A stretch of 64,000 nt of DNA from Fratercula arctica (taxonomy: Eukaryota; Chordata; Aves; Charadriiformes; Alcidae). The notes below the pieces were generated by a model. The model was not told the origin of the DNA. It made no database searches and saw only the letters and a program-made list of their open reading frames with translations. Where the stretch lies: contig CANTUZ010000005.1 of the NCBI GenBank assembly GCA_947846985.1, positions 55,512,389-55,576,388 on the forward strand, given 5' to 3'. Within the stretch, counting starts at the first letter, position 1. Each line of letters starts with the position of its first letter. A program made the translations under genes and the position numbers. Of the stretch, positions 1 through 13,000 are shown piece by piece.

Positions 1-2309
1 CATAATGTCTCGCTAAATGAGTGCCCATCTTTCACAAGAAGCATTGAGGGCATGGAGGACACACGGACATGCTCTGGATTACGACCTCTGTGGCAGTCCT
101 TTGCTGCTCCTGGGGAAAGAGCTGCCCTAAGGCTGGTTTTGCAGCCTCTCTCCTGCAGGGAGAGACTTTGGTGATGCTTTAGCAACTCTGTTGCTGAGGC
201 ACTATAGCTAAGATCGTGGCTTTTTTTCTGTCTTACCATTTTTTTTTTTTTTTTAAATGGAGGTGCAGAGCACTACGTATTTGTAGCCTTGAAGGCCAAA
301 TACTTGTGGTACGAATTAGGGATGTTTTGGCATTGCTATGGCATGACCCTAAGGACAAATCAGAACTGAGACTCAAGTTCCAGAAACATCCTAAGTCAGT
401 TTGAGCCTGTTTACCACTCTCTTCGGCTGAATTTTGCAGTTCTCAACTGTTACTGAGAATTTTAATGAGGAAAAATAGTCTATTGTGAGTAATTGGTGGA
501 CAGATAAAAATACTGTAAACATAAAAATGCTGTTATCAGTTAATAATTACCAATGCAGTCTGCATAGGAAACTCATGCTGTTTTCAGGAATCTTGCAGGC
601 ATAGGGTTAGTTCTTCTGTACTAGATACTTTCTTTTCTCACCTTACAAGGTTTCTTCCTAAATTTAGTGTTTCAAGGAAAGAAGGAGCTCTAGGGGCAAG
701 AGAGATGGAGCATCCAGAACTTGTGTGGTATTAGGATTTCAGCCAACGATGGCTGTTTCCTCTGTATGGCCGTCCCTCCCGTGTTGGGAAGACTATGCTG
801 TTTGCAAGGTAGCACCTTTTGAATGAAATGTTAACTTGGTCCCAGCCACTTAAAAAACCGAAGGTCTCACAGCTGAGAGAGTGGTGTCTTAATCAACTTC
901 TGACTGGGTGATTACATTCTCTCTACTTATGTTCCCTGAAATTTCAATTGGGTACAATCTTTTTCTTCAGTTAGAGTCATCCTTTATGTGTTAAGTGCTT
1001 GCTCCGTTTCACCTCTGATGGAGCTGATTTTCAGGAGTAACTAAAGAACTTTCATCGCCTTCACAGAACTTTGTGCTCTTTTGGGAAGAAATTCTCTAAT
1101 GTATATATATTAAAGATATGCCGCTGCTGGTTTGCTAGAATATTGTGGCATGACTAAGAGAGACACGAATGAATATTTTCACGTAGTTCAATTAATTTTG
1201 AAGAAGAAATCAAGTACATTTTTTGTACTTTCTCAAATAATGCTTCTAAAGATTCTGGGTAATAGTTGCTCAGTCAATCTCTCGTAAATATTAAGATAAT
1301 GTTATTGTTAAATTATATTTACTACCCTTCTACTTTTAAGATCAAAGACACAGTTTCAGAAAACAAAACACAATATTGTTCCCTTATGCTTAGCTTTGCA
1401 GAACTTACTTTTCTTTTAATTTGCCTTTTTTTTTTTTTAAATTAATGTAACTCCATGAACATCAGTGAAGTACTGTATTTAACTCCAAAGTAAATGAAGC
1501 ATCATTATAGGCCAGTTTCCTTCAGACAGTTATATGAGAAGGCAGCACTTGCCAATATAGTGATGTATTATCATTTATCCTTGCACCTGTCCAGTTAGCC
1601 ATAGATCCATCCAAGCATAAGATACAGTGTAGGAAGATTCCATTCTGCAAGATTAAATCTTCAGTTAAATGAACCTAAAGTGGCTTAGGGTGTGTCTGGC
1701 AAGCTATCCCATTGAGAATAAGTTAAAGAAAAAAGGAGGAGGAGGGGGTAAGCATGTCTTCATAAGGCTACGTCTACAACCTAGAAACAACTCTGCGTAT
1801 TTCATACTGACTTCCTTGTACTTCTAAGCAGTTGGTATATTTTTGAATCTAATATATAAAGTAAAAATAACCTGTCTACTCAGTTGAAATACATGACTGT
1901 AAAACTCAAATGCAAAAGAAGAATCAGTCTGTCCTGCTAGACCTCTTCATGTACCCTAAAATATCGTTGGACTCAAATTTATTAGCGGTCAGGTAGCAAG
2001 CTCAATACAAAGAAACAGAGGACACGCTCTTCCAGTTGCCCCAGACTTTGCAGAAAGATAGAGTAACTACAGTAACTAATTAATCAGCTTTAACCCCCCA
2101 AATGATGCCTGCTTTTGAAATGTCTCTTCTTTTATCAAAATAGCACCTCCAATTTTGTGTTTTTTTTCTCGTGCATGTTCTCTATATGTAATTGTCTCTC
2201 TGCCAGTTCCAGGGTATTGGAACTAAATGAGAAAAACCTGCTGGAGTCTGTGCAGACTTTGAGATGTTTTCCATGAGGGAATGGTTTAAATGATACTGGT
2301 TCCAACATG
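1..2309. other. Gene-free AT-rich sequence
   Basis: No credible exon or RNA gene is visible. Short poly-T runs occur near 240-254 and 1,427-1,438. The small open frames are about the length expected by chance and match no family I recognise. A single-copy intergenic or intronic stretch is the simplest reading. Confidence 0.6.
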
Positions 2310-2468
2310 GAGTTCTCCATTGTCTCCATACTTGGAGATATTCCAAACCTGACTGGACAAGATCCTGAGCAACCTGCTCTAGTTGACTCTGCTTTGACTA
2401 TGGGGACAGACTGGATGACCTTCAGAGGTCCTTGTCAACCTCAACCATCCTGAGATTCGGTGACTGTC
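2310..2468 (+). mobile_element. CR1 LINE 3' fragment, degraded
   Basis: The sequence follows the familiar 3' untranslated tail of avian CR1 LINEs. In order it shows a 'cttggagatattc' segment, a 'ctgagcaacctgctctag' segment, then 'tggatgacct' and 'tcaaccatcctgagattc' just before the end. The typical CR1 terminus is a short run of ATTCTRTG octamers; here only a decayed remnant remains near 2,453-2,465. The copy is 5'-truncated, as most CR1 copies are, so only about 160 bases survive. Divergence suggests an old insertion. The right edge is clearer than the left, which fades into unique sequence around 2,300. Confidence 0.8.
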
Positions 2469-5400
2469 AGTGGTGAGAGTGACAAAACTAAATGGTAACA
2501 TGCAAAGTCTTTCCTTGCTTTCATTCTGACAGCCTCTGTAACACTTTGCACTGAGGTTTCCCAACCAGTGAGTTCAGCCACAGCCGCAAGTTCTGGGAGA
2601 TATGAGGTGACCATGTCTGAGTGATTCTAGACAGAAACGGTCCCATAAAGTGTAGGAGACTCATGAGGTGGGAGGGAGACAGGGCGGCCATGGAACAGGC
2701 GCCAGAGAGATAAGAAGCAAGAAAAGGGACAAAAGGTGGAACTAAACGCCCGATTTGGGGGAAGGGAGCTGGATGCAAGGAGGCGTTACACATTGCCAAC
2801 TTTCTCAAGCAAGGCTTGACTACAGAAAATTTGGGAATCGTTGGTCCATGATACCCAGGCTTTGTTGGCTGAGCTGTACCAGAAGAAAAATATGTGTTGT
2901 CAACAGGATTCTTTTTTCTTCAACTACCTTTTGAGTGACATAAGCCATGCCAGCAAAGGGATTCTTGCATCTATACAGAGGGTGTTGCTGGCATATCTAT
3001 ATCAATTAAGGGTGTGGTTTTTTTCTTGCTTGTGACTGAAACAGCTTTGTCAACAACACTTTATAATTTAGACCTGGGTTGAGAGCTGTCCTGGCTCTCA
3101 AGCAATTGCAGAATGTTGGGGATTTTAGAGTGAACTCCTTTATTGTTGGCAAAGAAATAGAAGGACACAAATGCAGCATAGTCATTTTGAATAGATTTCT
3201 TTTTTTATTGTTATTCGCAGCACACGCAGAATTTCTTTTTTGTTTGGAAAGGTGGTGACTGAAGAAGCAAAAATGGCACCCTCATAGCAGCTGTGCAGCT
3301 TCATGGCAGGGCATCCACTGAAATATAGGCTTTCTTCGTAATCAAAAGCAGAAAGGTTCCTGTTATGACCATATCCTAGCTAGAAAGGGTTTGTGATATA
3401 GCTATACTGTCAGACACTTCCATTGGAGGCAAGTTTACACTGGCACAGAAAGCTGATAAACTGATACAACTTCCTGAACAAGATAAGTATAGGGCAAAAG
3501 TACTCTTTTGTAGATAAAATGGCATATACGTCAGGGGAGTTGCTGCCATAGCAGTGCTGGTTAGGAGAGGAAAGTGTGGTTTGCTTGCTCTTTGTCTTTT
3601 TTTTTTTTTTCTTGTTTTTCTTCTTCACAATCTTGATCAACGTAGCAATGCCAGCAAAACTCAACTGCCAGGCTGGTGTATCTCTTTGTGTAATTTATTC
3701 CACCCTGAAAAAAAACCGATTGTTTTTGTGCAAGTCTTTTATTCTTACCAGAGATCCCTATATTTGGTCAGAACAATAGCTCTGACATGGCCAAAGTGGT
3801 AACTCCAAGTACAGTGACATAACACAGTTTAAGGAGGTGGTTTTCCCAGAGGACAAACCTAAAATCCTGCTGATACTGAGAGGAAACAACCTGCCTTCCA
3901 CCCTCCTTCTCCTGCTAGTTTTGGAGCTTGTTTGATGCCCCAGTAAGCAATTTCAGCTCACTCTACAGGCAGAAAATCAATGCAGCAAATAACAATTCAC
4001 CATTTTCTGCCAGTTTAGTGAACTAAATTGGTTAGCGTGGAGGTCAGCTGAACACCAGAGTCTCTGCAAAGCAAGAAGCAGCAGCCTACACCTGAGAGCA
4101 AGGGATACGAGTGGAAACATTTTTTGGTGTGTCAGCATTAGATTGATTTAACTGTCTTGCAAAACTTCCTAATGCTGCCTTAAACCTGGGTCACAAAATG
4201 ATAAGGCAGTGCAAGAATGTCCATCCACGCTGAAACGCGCATTTGTTTAGCTGAGTCTGAGTATCAGAGCTCTCAGCCTTGTTGGCACTTGAAAGTATTC
4301 CGTGTGGCTTGACTGGCACTCTCCCGTCCCTCTGAAGAGACGCAGTTTCTGAGGGTCGCTTGCTGAGGTAGCTCAAACCCAATCCCAGGAAAAGGACTTC
4401 CTTTAAATACCAGCATTACCAAGTCTGCCTTAGGCTCCTTGTTGCCACAGCCATTTTGATCATCAGGCTCGTAATCAACAGAAATGATTATCATACTGGT
4501 GGAACAGCAAAATGGAGACCAAGTTAAAAGCAGTGTACGTAGAGTTCTTCTGTTGGATAAGAAAATAAGCATTTCCTTGATCACACAGAGAAGGATCTGT
4601 TGTATTTAAGACGGTGTGCTTAGCATTTAGCAGCGGACTGTACAGCAGTTTCTGTTAGAGCAGCAGTTGCAGAAAGTGATGCTTGTTTTCCATGCAAAGT
4701 ATTTTCTTTTTTGTAAAGCTATTAGCTTAACTTTTTCCTGTAAACTGATAGACTGTCAGCCTTCAGATCAGTGGATACTTAGGGATTTTTTTTTAATTGC
4801 ATGCGTTACTTCGCTGCTACCTCGTCTGTTATGTATGCAAAAGCAGCCCTCTTTAAATTTTAATTGGAGAAAAAAATGTGTTGGACTAGAAGTCCAAATG
4901 GGGGTAAAAAAGTATCTGAACAAAAGCCAGTTTAAAGAGTGAATGTTGGAAGGCTGCTTTTTTTTTGTGACTCACAGAAAGCTCTTTAGTTGGAAATATT
5001 CAGACAGCTGCCCCATGGCAGGGTAATATTTGTGAATGCTGAAAGTTGCACAGATATTAATACGAATCACTGCACATCTGCAAATTTCTCCCTAAAAATA
5101 CACAGTCCATTGCTTATTATTAGTTGCTATGTAATATTCATGCATCTAAAATCATCCAGCACAGGAGGGGAAATAATTCCCTGGGTTTGATCAATTTCTC
5201 TGTAACAGCAGTGACTAAATTTAGTGGATACTGTGCCTGTCATGGAGCAGAGGCTGGAGTATTTCTTACCTTTACCTGAGGGGCTCTTTTGACGGTACTT
5301 TGTGTGTCATAAATACTGTGTGCTTAGCACCAGAATAGGAGTGAGGAGCGAAAAGCTGAAGCAAACAACCCACAAGCCGAAATGGTTGGGTGAACTATTC

Positions 5401-5963
5401 AACAAATACCTACGACAAATAAAAGCAAAATCCATTTGCAAATTATTTGTTAATCAAAACGAGCTGAATCCTTAACTGGTATAATTTGTAGCTAACAGTT
5501 TGTGAAGCTCTAACGGGCAAACAAACACTTGAAAGAAATGAAATACCGTGGCTGATTTTAATTAGATTTTTTTTACTATTAACGCACCCAGAGATATTAA
5601 TTTGTGTCTCATTATGAGTGAATTAACTGAAAAAATATCAGGCCGTGAAACAATATATATATTTTTTGAATTGCAGACATGGGAACAGCCACAGCAAACA
5701 GGAACTTCTATTTGTTGTCTCGATACTTCAAAACCCAACAGCCCCATTCGCTGCTAGAGCACAGATGTATGGTGCCTCGGCACTCGCAGCACCTCCCGAA
5801 GTCCCTCAGGGGCATTTGTGACCACACTTCCCAAAGCCCCTTTTCCCTATCAGAGCTGGCAGAGTGTCACTGAATCATCTACCAGGGCAAAATCACCCAC
5901 TGCCGTCCCTCTGGCCATGGGCAGCCTAAACCCGCAGTTCCCAGGCTGTAGCCATTGCCTGTC
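2469..5963. other. Gene-free AT-rich sequence
   Basis: No supported gene. A poly-T run lies at about 3,598-3,611. The stretch 5,540-5,680 is rich in TAAT/ATTA homeodomain-type cores and contains few repeats, so it could be conserved non-coding DNA, but this cannot be judged from one sequence. Confidence 0.5.
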
Positions 5964-6026
5964 AGAAGAATAAGACTAAGAATAAGAAGAAAGAAGAAGA
6001 AGAAGAAGAAAGAATAAGAATAAGAA

Positions 6027-6057
<31 letters not shown>

Positions 6058-6123
6058 AAGGAGGAGGAGGAGGAGGAGGAAGAAGAAGAAGAAGAAGGAG
6101 GAGGAGGAGGAAGAAGAAGAAGA
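5964..6123 (+). repeat. GAA/GGA polypurine microsatellite
   Basis: About 160 bases are almost wholly purine on the + strand. They are built from GAA and GGA triplets with a few AATAAG interruptions at the left and two alternating GGA and GAA blocks at the right. Homopurine-homopyrimidine tracts of this type can form triplex (H-) DNA and are length-unstable. At the right edge the tract changes abruptly through a short (CGA)n bridge into a CTTCTTCTTC pyrimidine block at 6,136-6,145, which can pair with purines at 6,113-6,122. I see no reading frame context that would make it a poly-Glu or poly-Lys coding stretch. Confidence 0.95.
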
Positions 6124-6145
6124 CAACGACGACGACTTCTTCTTC

Positions 6146-9041
6146 GCAAGAAGTCTGCAGAGGCTACTTGAAGATTATCAGCTTACTACATCCGTGTGGT
6201 TACTCTCATGGCTAGAAAGTTGGGATCACAAGTTTGGGAAACACTAGACAGAGACTTATTTCTCAGCCTTCTTGAAATTTGAAGAGCGCTATCACAAACA
6301 CCCAGTATGTGTATGCATTTAAATGCTCATATTGGGAGGCTTAGAGGTATGCTAAAAGAGACAAGAATGCCTGTAATACTATTGACTGTAGGTGCCCTTT
6401 AAGCAAACATTTATGTGGTAGTCTGGCAACTGGTATCTTCGGAAGTATACTTACCTCTTGGCTGTGAAAGCAGAACTTTTATTCAGGTCGGGATGTTAGG
6501 AGCAGAACACGCTCTTTCAAGGTTTATTGAATAGTATGTGGATCACTGTATTCTAGTTTTTAAGATTTGCCCTGAACTACTATTGAAGTAGAAACCAAAA
6601 TGGAGTAAGGCTCATTTTAACTTATAATCATTTTATTTTTCAGATAAATGAAACTCTTCAGTTTCATGTAATCTGTGTTCGCCTGCTCGGTGTATACCCC
6701 CACTGTCTTTCTCAGACGTGGATGCAAACTGCAGATAAGAGTATGCACACTTTTTTTTTTCTTCCTTCTTATGGCTGCTGTGAAGTTACAGTCGCAATAT
6801 AAAGATGACAAGAAGTTCAAGACAAGATAAAGGACCCCAGTGTGATTGGACACTGAGAGGTGCACCAGACTTCCTCCTTTTGCGTGGCACTTCTCTTTTT
6901 ATTCTTTGATTAAAGTCTTTTTCCTTTACTTACATCCTCCATTAAGATGTCTCAGTGTCATTTAGGGTGTTAATTGAGAGGAGGTTTAAGCTCATCAAGG
7001 CGATTATAAGTGATAGTTAAAAATTTCTATATATGGCCTATGCTGGAATCAGCACAGTAGGATGCCATTTTTCTTTTATCTAACTGACATTGGTAATAAT
7101 AGATGAAATTATTACTAAATCGCAGCTGCAGAGATGATATCATGATTTTTTTGTGTAATCTTTGATGAAAAATTAATTTTTGAGAGGGATAATTTAAAAT
7201 GATTTAAATAGTATTATACTGAAGTCCTTACTGGTAATTAACACCAATCTTGTCAGAAGTGAATCCACTTTTGCAGCTGTTTCTAAAGATACCTACAGTA
7301 TTTGTAACTTTTCTGGGAGTGAAATTATAGTGTTTGGACTTTATTTTTACTGCATAAGGACCATTAAGAGAAAAGGATGCTAATAGTGAAGGCTTTGTTC
7401 TCCAACGGGGCCAAATTCTATTTCGCATTTGCAGTGTTTCTCTGTGTGCATTTAATTAGCTATGCTCAGCATGTAAGCAGAGTTTAGTATATGCAAAGTA
7501 GACTTTACATGGTATTGATATGTATGTGTTCACATGCCAGTGTACACATAGATATGTATATCTTTCTGGGTTAGCTATATACGTATACACAACTTTATTT
7601 GCGAGGGGTTTAATTGGTTGAACAGATGGCTGATCAGAAATGCTTCTTCATCTTCATCAGTGACTCGTCTTTCTTTCTTTGCATCGACTTTCATCACAGT
7701 GGCAAAAAAGTGCTCTAACGAGAAACAGCTGAAAATAGATTTTTCTTTGGTACTTTCATCATGCTTTAAATGACAGAAGTGGATTTTTTTGTCCTATATA
7801 TAAAGACCTGCAGGAGAAGGTTAAAAAAGGAAATATAGTGAAATCTAAATAGAAAAATTTGAATGAGAATATGGGAGAGCCTCAGATTATTCCTCTTATC
7901 TTCATATTTTACTTTCTTCTTTTTTAAAGTACATGCTGATTTTTGACAAGATATATAGTCGTGGTTATTCACGCCAGCTACAGTACCTGCCAATCAGTTT
8001 TTCTTTTCCTCGAGTTTGGTGCAGAAAGGGGGAGGGAGGGACAGGAGTTGAAAGATGACACAATGGCTTAGAGGACTGTTACTTTAGCTATTCATTAAAA
8101 TAGGAGTTACATGGCCAGCTTCTGCTGTTTCTGCAATTTTATTATATTCAAATCAAAGTCTGGCTTCTGCAGGCTTTATAAAGGAAACAATGTGCCTTAT
8201 AAACAGAGTGCAGGGTTCACGTAGGAGTGGTTCACTTACAAGCAGATGCATGGCTTGAGTTTATGTATAGATATGTGAATAATCTATCACTTTTTTAATT
8301 TGAAAGAATGAGTTATCCAATATTTTCCTTTGCCAGCACTGAAGTCTTTTGCAAACAGCTGATTTTACTTGCTGCATTCCCGTGGACACATCGCTGTTCT
8401 TGTATCAGCTTTGCAAATTGGTAAACTGAGGAATGCTTTGGCTGAGGGAACTGAGAAAATCATGCAGCTGGCTGAGAGTTAATAGCAGAAGTAGAATTTG
8501 GGGATTCTGGTCTCCTTTCTCCTTGCTCTAGCAGCAGACCAAAACAACTGGAAAAGTATGGTTTACAAAGGAAAAATTACTCTTTGCATTTTTATATTGG
8601 TATGAAGTGAGAAAGGAAGAAAGACCCCGTGGCTTCAGTGTAATAACCTGATATTTTTTCCCATGTAAAGCCGAGCTTGTAGGCTTTCTCCTCATAAACT
8701 GAGTCAAGAATTTGCCCTCGTGCTCAGTGCAGCTGTGGAAGGACCATGGTCCTACAAGTTTACCTGGGGCGCAGAGGAACATTTCTACTGCAAGATGGGG
8801 CGAATCCTGGGGCTACAAGCAAAGTCTTTTCAGCAAAGAAGGAAAAGCAGTAGAGGCAGACTGAAGTTCTTCAGTACTGCTGGGATGGGTCAATCCAGTG
8901 CAGACACTCTAGAGATGAAAGGGAGGACTATGTAAACAAGAAATTTCTGGAGGTTAAGGATGTGTAGGGAGCAGTAAGTATCTCACAAGCATGAGATACA
9001 GGCATAGTCAACTTGTAAATTCTATCATTAAAAGGCTTTCC
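6146..9041. other. Gene-free AT-rich sequence
   Basis: No supported gene or mobile element. Small poly-T and TA-rich patches only. Open frames are short and unrecognisable. Confidence 0.5.
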
Positions 9042-9066
9042 GAGAGAGAGAGAGAAAGAGAGAGAG
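9042..9066 (+). repeat. (GA)n microsatellite
   Basis: A 25-base GA dinucleotide run with one interruption. Confidence 0.9.
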
Positions 9067-12000
9067 TGGGATTCAGGTATAAGTATGCATGACCACCATC
9101 TGGGTCTTTAGTTTTAGTTCTTTGGACTGGGACAGCCTGGAGATAGAGAAGATATTATTAGGACTGTTACCTCACAGCTTTGATGTGGCTGATCGTGTGC
9201 TTAAAACAGCAACCAAAAGTTGTCCCGGAATTTTCTTTTTCCTCCAGAACAATTACTGCAAGATGAGGAGGATGTTTGTCTGCTGGAAAGAGAAAGCAAA
9301 GAAGCTGGGAATGAGAACAGCAGCTTTGGAGTTTTTAAGCCTTTCTTTTCCGATTGTGACCCCTTGTTTGCAGGCTTTGAAACCCTGATAGAAAGGGTGT
9401 GGGTTTAGGAGGAGGTAATCTTGGCTCAGGAGGTCCGGCAGATGGTGTTGGCAAATGGCACTGTGGGCTCCTGCAGCGTGGTGCAACACTCTGGAGGTGG
9501 GTAGGGGAGCAACGGGGTTGTGGGAAGCAGCTGGTGGCAAATACACTCAAGATGGCTCCAGTGAGCAACCACAGACAGCTTGGTAGGGTGGAGAAGGAGC
9601 AGAGTATAGCTCAGAGCAAATGAAGCAGTGCTGCGTTTATGTCCCACTTCAGGAGGATGTGTGAGAGGTGGAGGTTGGTAGCTGACAGGAAGGGGGGTAA
9701 TGCATTGCTGTCCTTTTCACCCTTACCCTCTGCAGGGTAAACCTTAATGCAAGCCTAAGGTCTTAGAACCCAGAAAGGCTGCCATTAAAAAAATCTCTCT
9801 TCGTGATTGGAGGCACTCAGTTCCCTTTCATAAGGGTGTAAATCCGTAGGCTTTCCACTGAAGACTCTGACACGGAAATTCATATCAACCACTTCTTTCT
9901 CCAAAGAGATTAGTAGCTTGGAAAAAGTAGCAGGCAGTTCTTTCTAATCTATGGACGATGATATGGCTTCAGCTAGAGAGGTTTTTAGGTGGTACTTGGG
10001 GATAAAGCAGTAGCAGGAAACTAAAGCGGGCAAGAAACATATGCTTGTGTTCTGATTTGTTCAAAGCACTAAGACAGGTAAAAAGAAGGGATCTGCAGCA
10101 TTTACACATCAGGTAGCACCAGCTAGGAGCTAGAATATTATGGGCGTGAGTTTATGCGAAACTGTTTCACACAGCTTTGCCAATGCATCTCCATCCAGGG
10201 CTGTAGTATTTTTCACAGCTGTGAACCTTTATCTGCAAAGCCTTACAAAACTGATTAACTTAGTTTTGTATCTGTTGCAAAAAGAATTTCTACAACAGTA
10301 AAAACAAGCTACAGCAATGTCACTAGTCTCTTGCATTTCTCAAAGGCTCAGGATATCTCTGGATATTATTTACCTTGCCTCGCTATCTCATCATGATTGT
10401 CTTCTACTTCATAAGTGCGTCACCTTAAGTAGTGGCTATGAAGTAAATGGTTATTAGGTATTCAGGCCAGAAGGCCTCGGGCTCCTGGCTGCAGACATGG
10501 GGAAGGCGGACAAAAAGTACTCTTGGTTGTCTGAGTAGGACATCCTCATTGCAGTCCTTGAACTAGGGTCCATGCCAAACATTCTATGCTGTTGCTTCCA
10601 AGATGGACAGATGGGGACCTTATAAAATAAGACAGGATGCTCCTTCCTTGCCAATGTCTAAGCATGCTGCCTCCATACCTGTTCCAGGTGTTGCTGTAAA
10701 GGAGCAAGGTGACTCTCTTGCACATCGTGCATAACATGCTGGGTTAAACAGAATTGAACATGATTTGTCACGTCTTTTGCTGGTGCAGACCAGTGCCACA
10801 ATTCTTCAGTCCATACCTAATTAGAAAGAAGGACTATTGGTTTAAAAACTCTATAAAACTGAACTTCTTGAGATCATATCTCTATACATAAAGCAGTTTG
10901 TTTTTTTTTAAGAGTGATTTAAAGATAAACAAGGAAAAAGTGAATGTGAGCTTAGATTATATTTTTGGTGCTTTATTAAATGTAAAAAGGTGTGACAGTT
11001 GTGGGTTGGGGTTTTTTTCCCTCTCTGTTCCTTCTTTTGCCTGTTATGTATCCAACTCCATTTACTATGAGCTATGCCTGAAATTCTGGTGAAGCGATGA
11101 CATCCCAACAGTCAAAAATATAAAGGGAGGAATGAATCAAGGACAGTAAAGGGGTTTTAGTAATAATTCATGTTACTTTTTGTATTTTGTTAACACCACT
11201 GAGTTGTACTGCAGTATAAGCTTTTGGAGAGGGTAAGTTTAAATTCTTTCTTCTTTCCCCATCCTCTTCAACCATGCTGATAGGTATTTTTAAATAACTA
11301 ATCAGTTCGGTGATTAAAATACAGGAAAACTAAAACTGACATTTAAAAATATTTCAAAGAAAAAACCACTCCGAACCTCACTCAGGTAACAAAAATAAAA
11401 TAAACCTTTTGGCATTCTTCACTCATTCATCATGGAGTATGAGCTACATAAAACTAACTCCTGGTAAAGTATTTGTAGGTCACCTTTAAAGAAGCTCCTG
11501 AGATAGTAATGCGTTCCCTGAAATGAAATGACAAATAGATTTTCTGTTCTTTATATGAGGCATGCTTACACTTTAAAAACATTTTTACGTTGTTTTTAAA
11601 AAATGATAAAGATACTTCAGTGTTACGTGGTGTTCGGAGTTACTCACAGCATTTTCTAGTGATCTTAACCACACACATATAAAAAAGTGCAAAAACAACC
11701 TTGAAAATGCTTTGGCAGACTTCACACGTTAATCACTGCAGAATGGTTTCAAATTAATGAATAGAGTGCAATTGTTTCTATGTAAGTGCGTTGCTCTGGG
11801 ATGTAAGTGAAATAGAAATTCAGTGTAGTAGTTTGGAAGACAATGATTAATATTTACATTTATCAGCTGAAAAGCCCCAAAATGTTATAAAAAGGTAACT
11901 TTTACGAAGTGGAGTACTTGTTTCCCTGCTAATAGGCAGCACTTAGCCATCTAAAGTCAGTCTCTCTTTTTCTCTCCCCTTTCTTTCTTACCAGAACAAT

Positions 12001-13000
12001 TGTGATGCTGACTGTAATGCCAAATTCATGTATGTTTTTCTTCTTGTTATGCCATTAAGATGACTCATTTGCAGTTAGACTATATCGCTTCCTCCTTTTT
12101 AAATGTATTTTGCTAGTTCACAGTTGTACTTTATTTTTTAACATACATTTACTTGATTTGTGTATTTTTTAACTCCAGACATAGTGCTAAAAACCTTATT
12201 TATTCTAAGCTGTTCATGAAGAGAATTTAAATGCATCACAGGATAGGTGGATGTACCCGAATGCTCATCACCAAATACACTCCAAAATATTGTTGTTCAT
12301 TGTTCCCTTCTATATATTCCAGAGATATTTCATCCAAATCTATAACAAATATGAAAACATATAAAAGCTTTGAATTTTCTATGAGGAAAAGAAAATATGG
12401 AAAAATAGTATGATATTGTACTATACTTAGGGGCAGTGGTTAGGGTGTTTGTGCTGGAGAAAACAGCAAAATGCACAGAGTCTGGCTAGTTTCTTGGCAT
12501 CTTGTGTTTAATACTTCTTCAGTATGGAAATCATGCAAAATTACTTGAAAATAGCTGTCAAGTGTTTGATCATAGCAATATAAAATCCCCAAGAAGAAAG
12601 AAGAAAAAAAATACCAGTAAAGTTTTGAGAAGGTTTGAATATCAAGTAACAGACTGGGCTGCTGTCTTCATACTTCTGGTGCGTTTTTAACTAGGCTACC
12701 TTGTGTTCTTTTCTTTCCTTTCCAAACCCAGTATTTAAAAGTCCCATATGGCAATAGATATTGCTGGAATAGAATGCATACTCTTCTGGAATCAATTTGA
12801 TCTGAGTTAACTTTCTGTACTTTAAAAGGCAGCTGAAATATTTTGCCTTCTCTACATTTTCTTTTGACCTGGTCCTTATCCCCTCTCCATCCTTCTCTCA
12901 TCAGCAGCCCTCCATATGGGTGTTTATGTAAGATACAGAACTTTCTTTTTCAATCCTGTACAGATGTAGAAAGGGAGGGAGGGGAAGGGGATAGTATAAG
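9067..13000. other. Gene-free sequence
   Basis: Several overlapping open frames on both strands occur at 9,089-9,647, where GC rises a little. None shows a domain, a consistent codon bias or a recognisable family, and the overlap on both strands argues against coding. The remainder is AT-rich with nothing identifiable. Confidence 0.5.

Noticed and set aside
5964..6123. Poly-Glu/poly-Lys coding tract
   Set aside because: The GAA/GGA tract has no coding context; it is a microsatellite.
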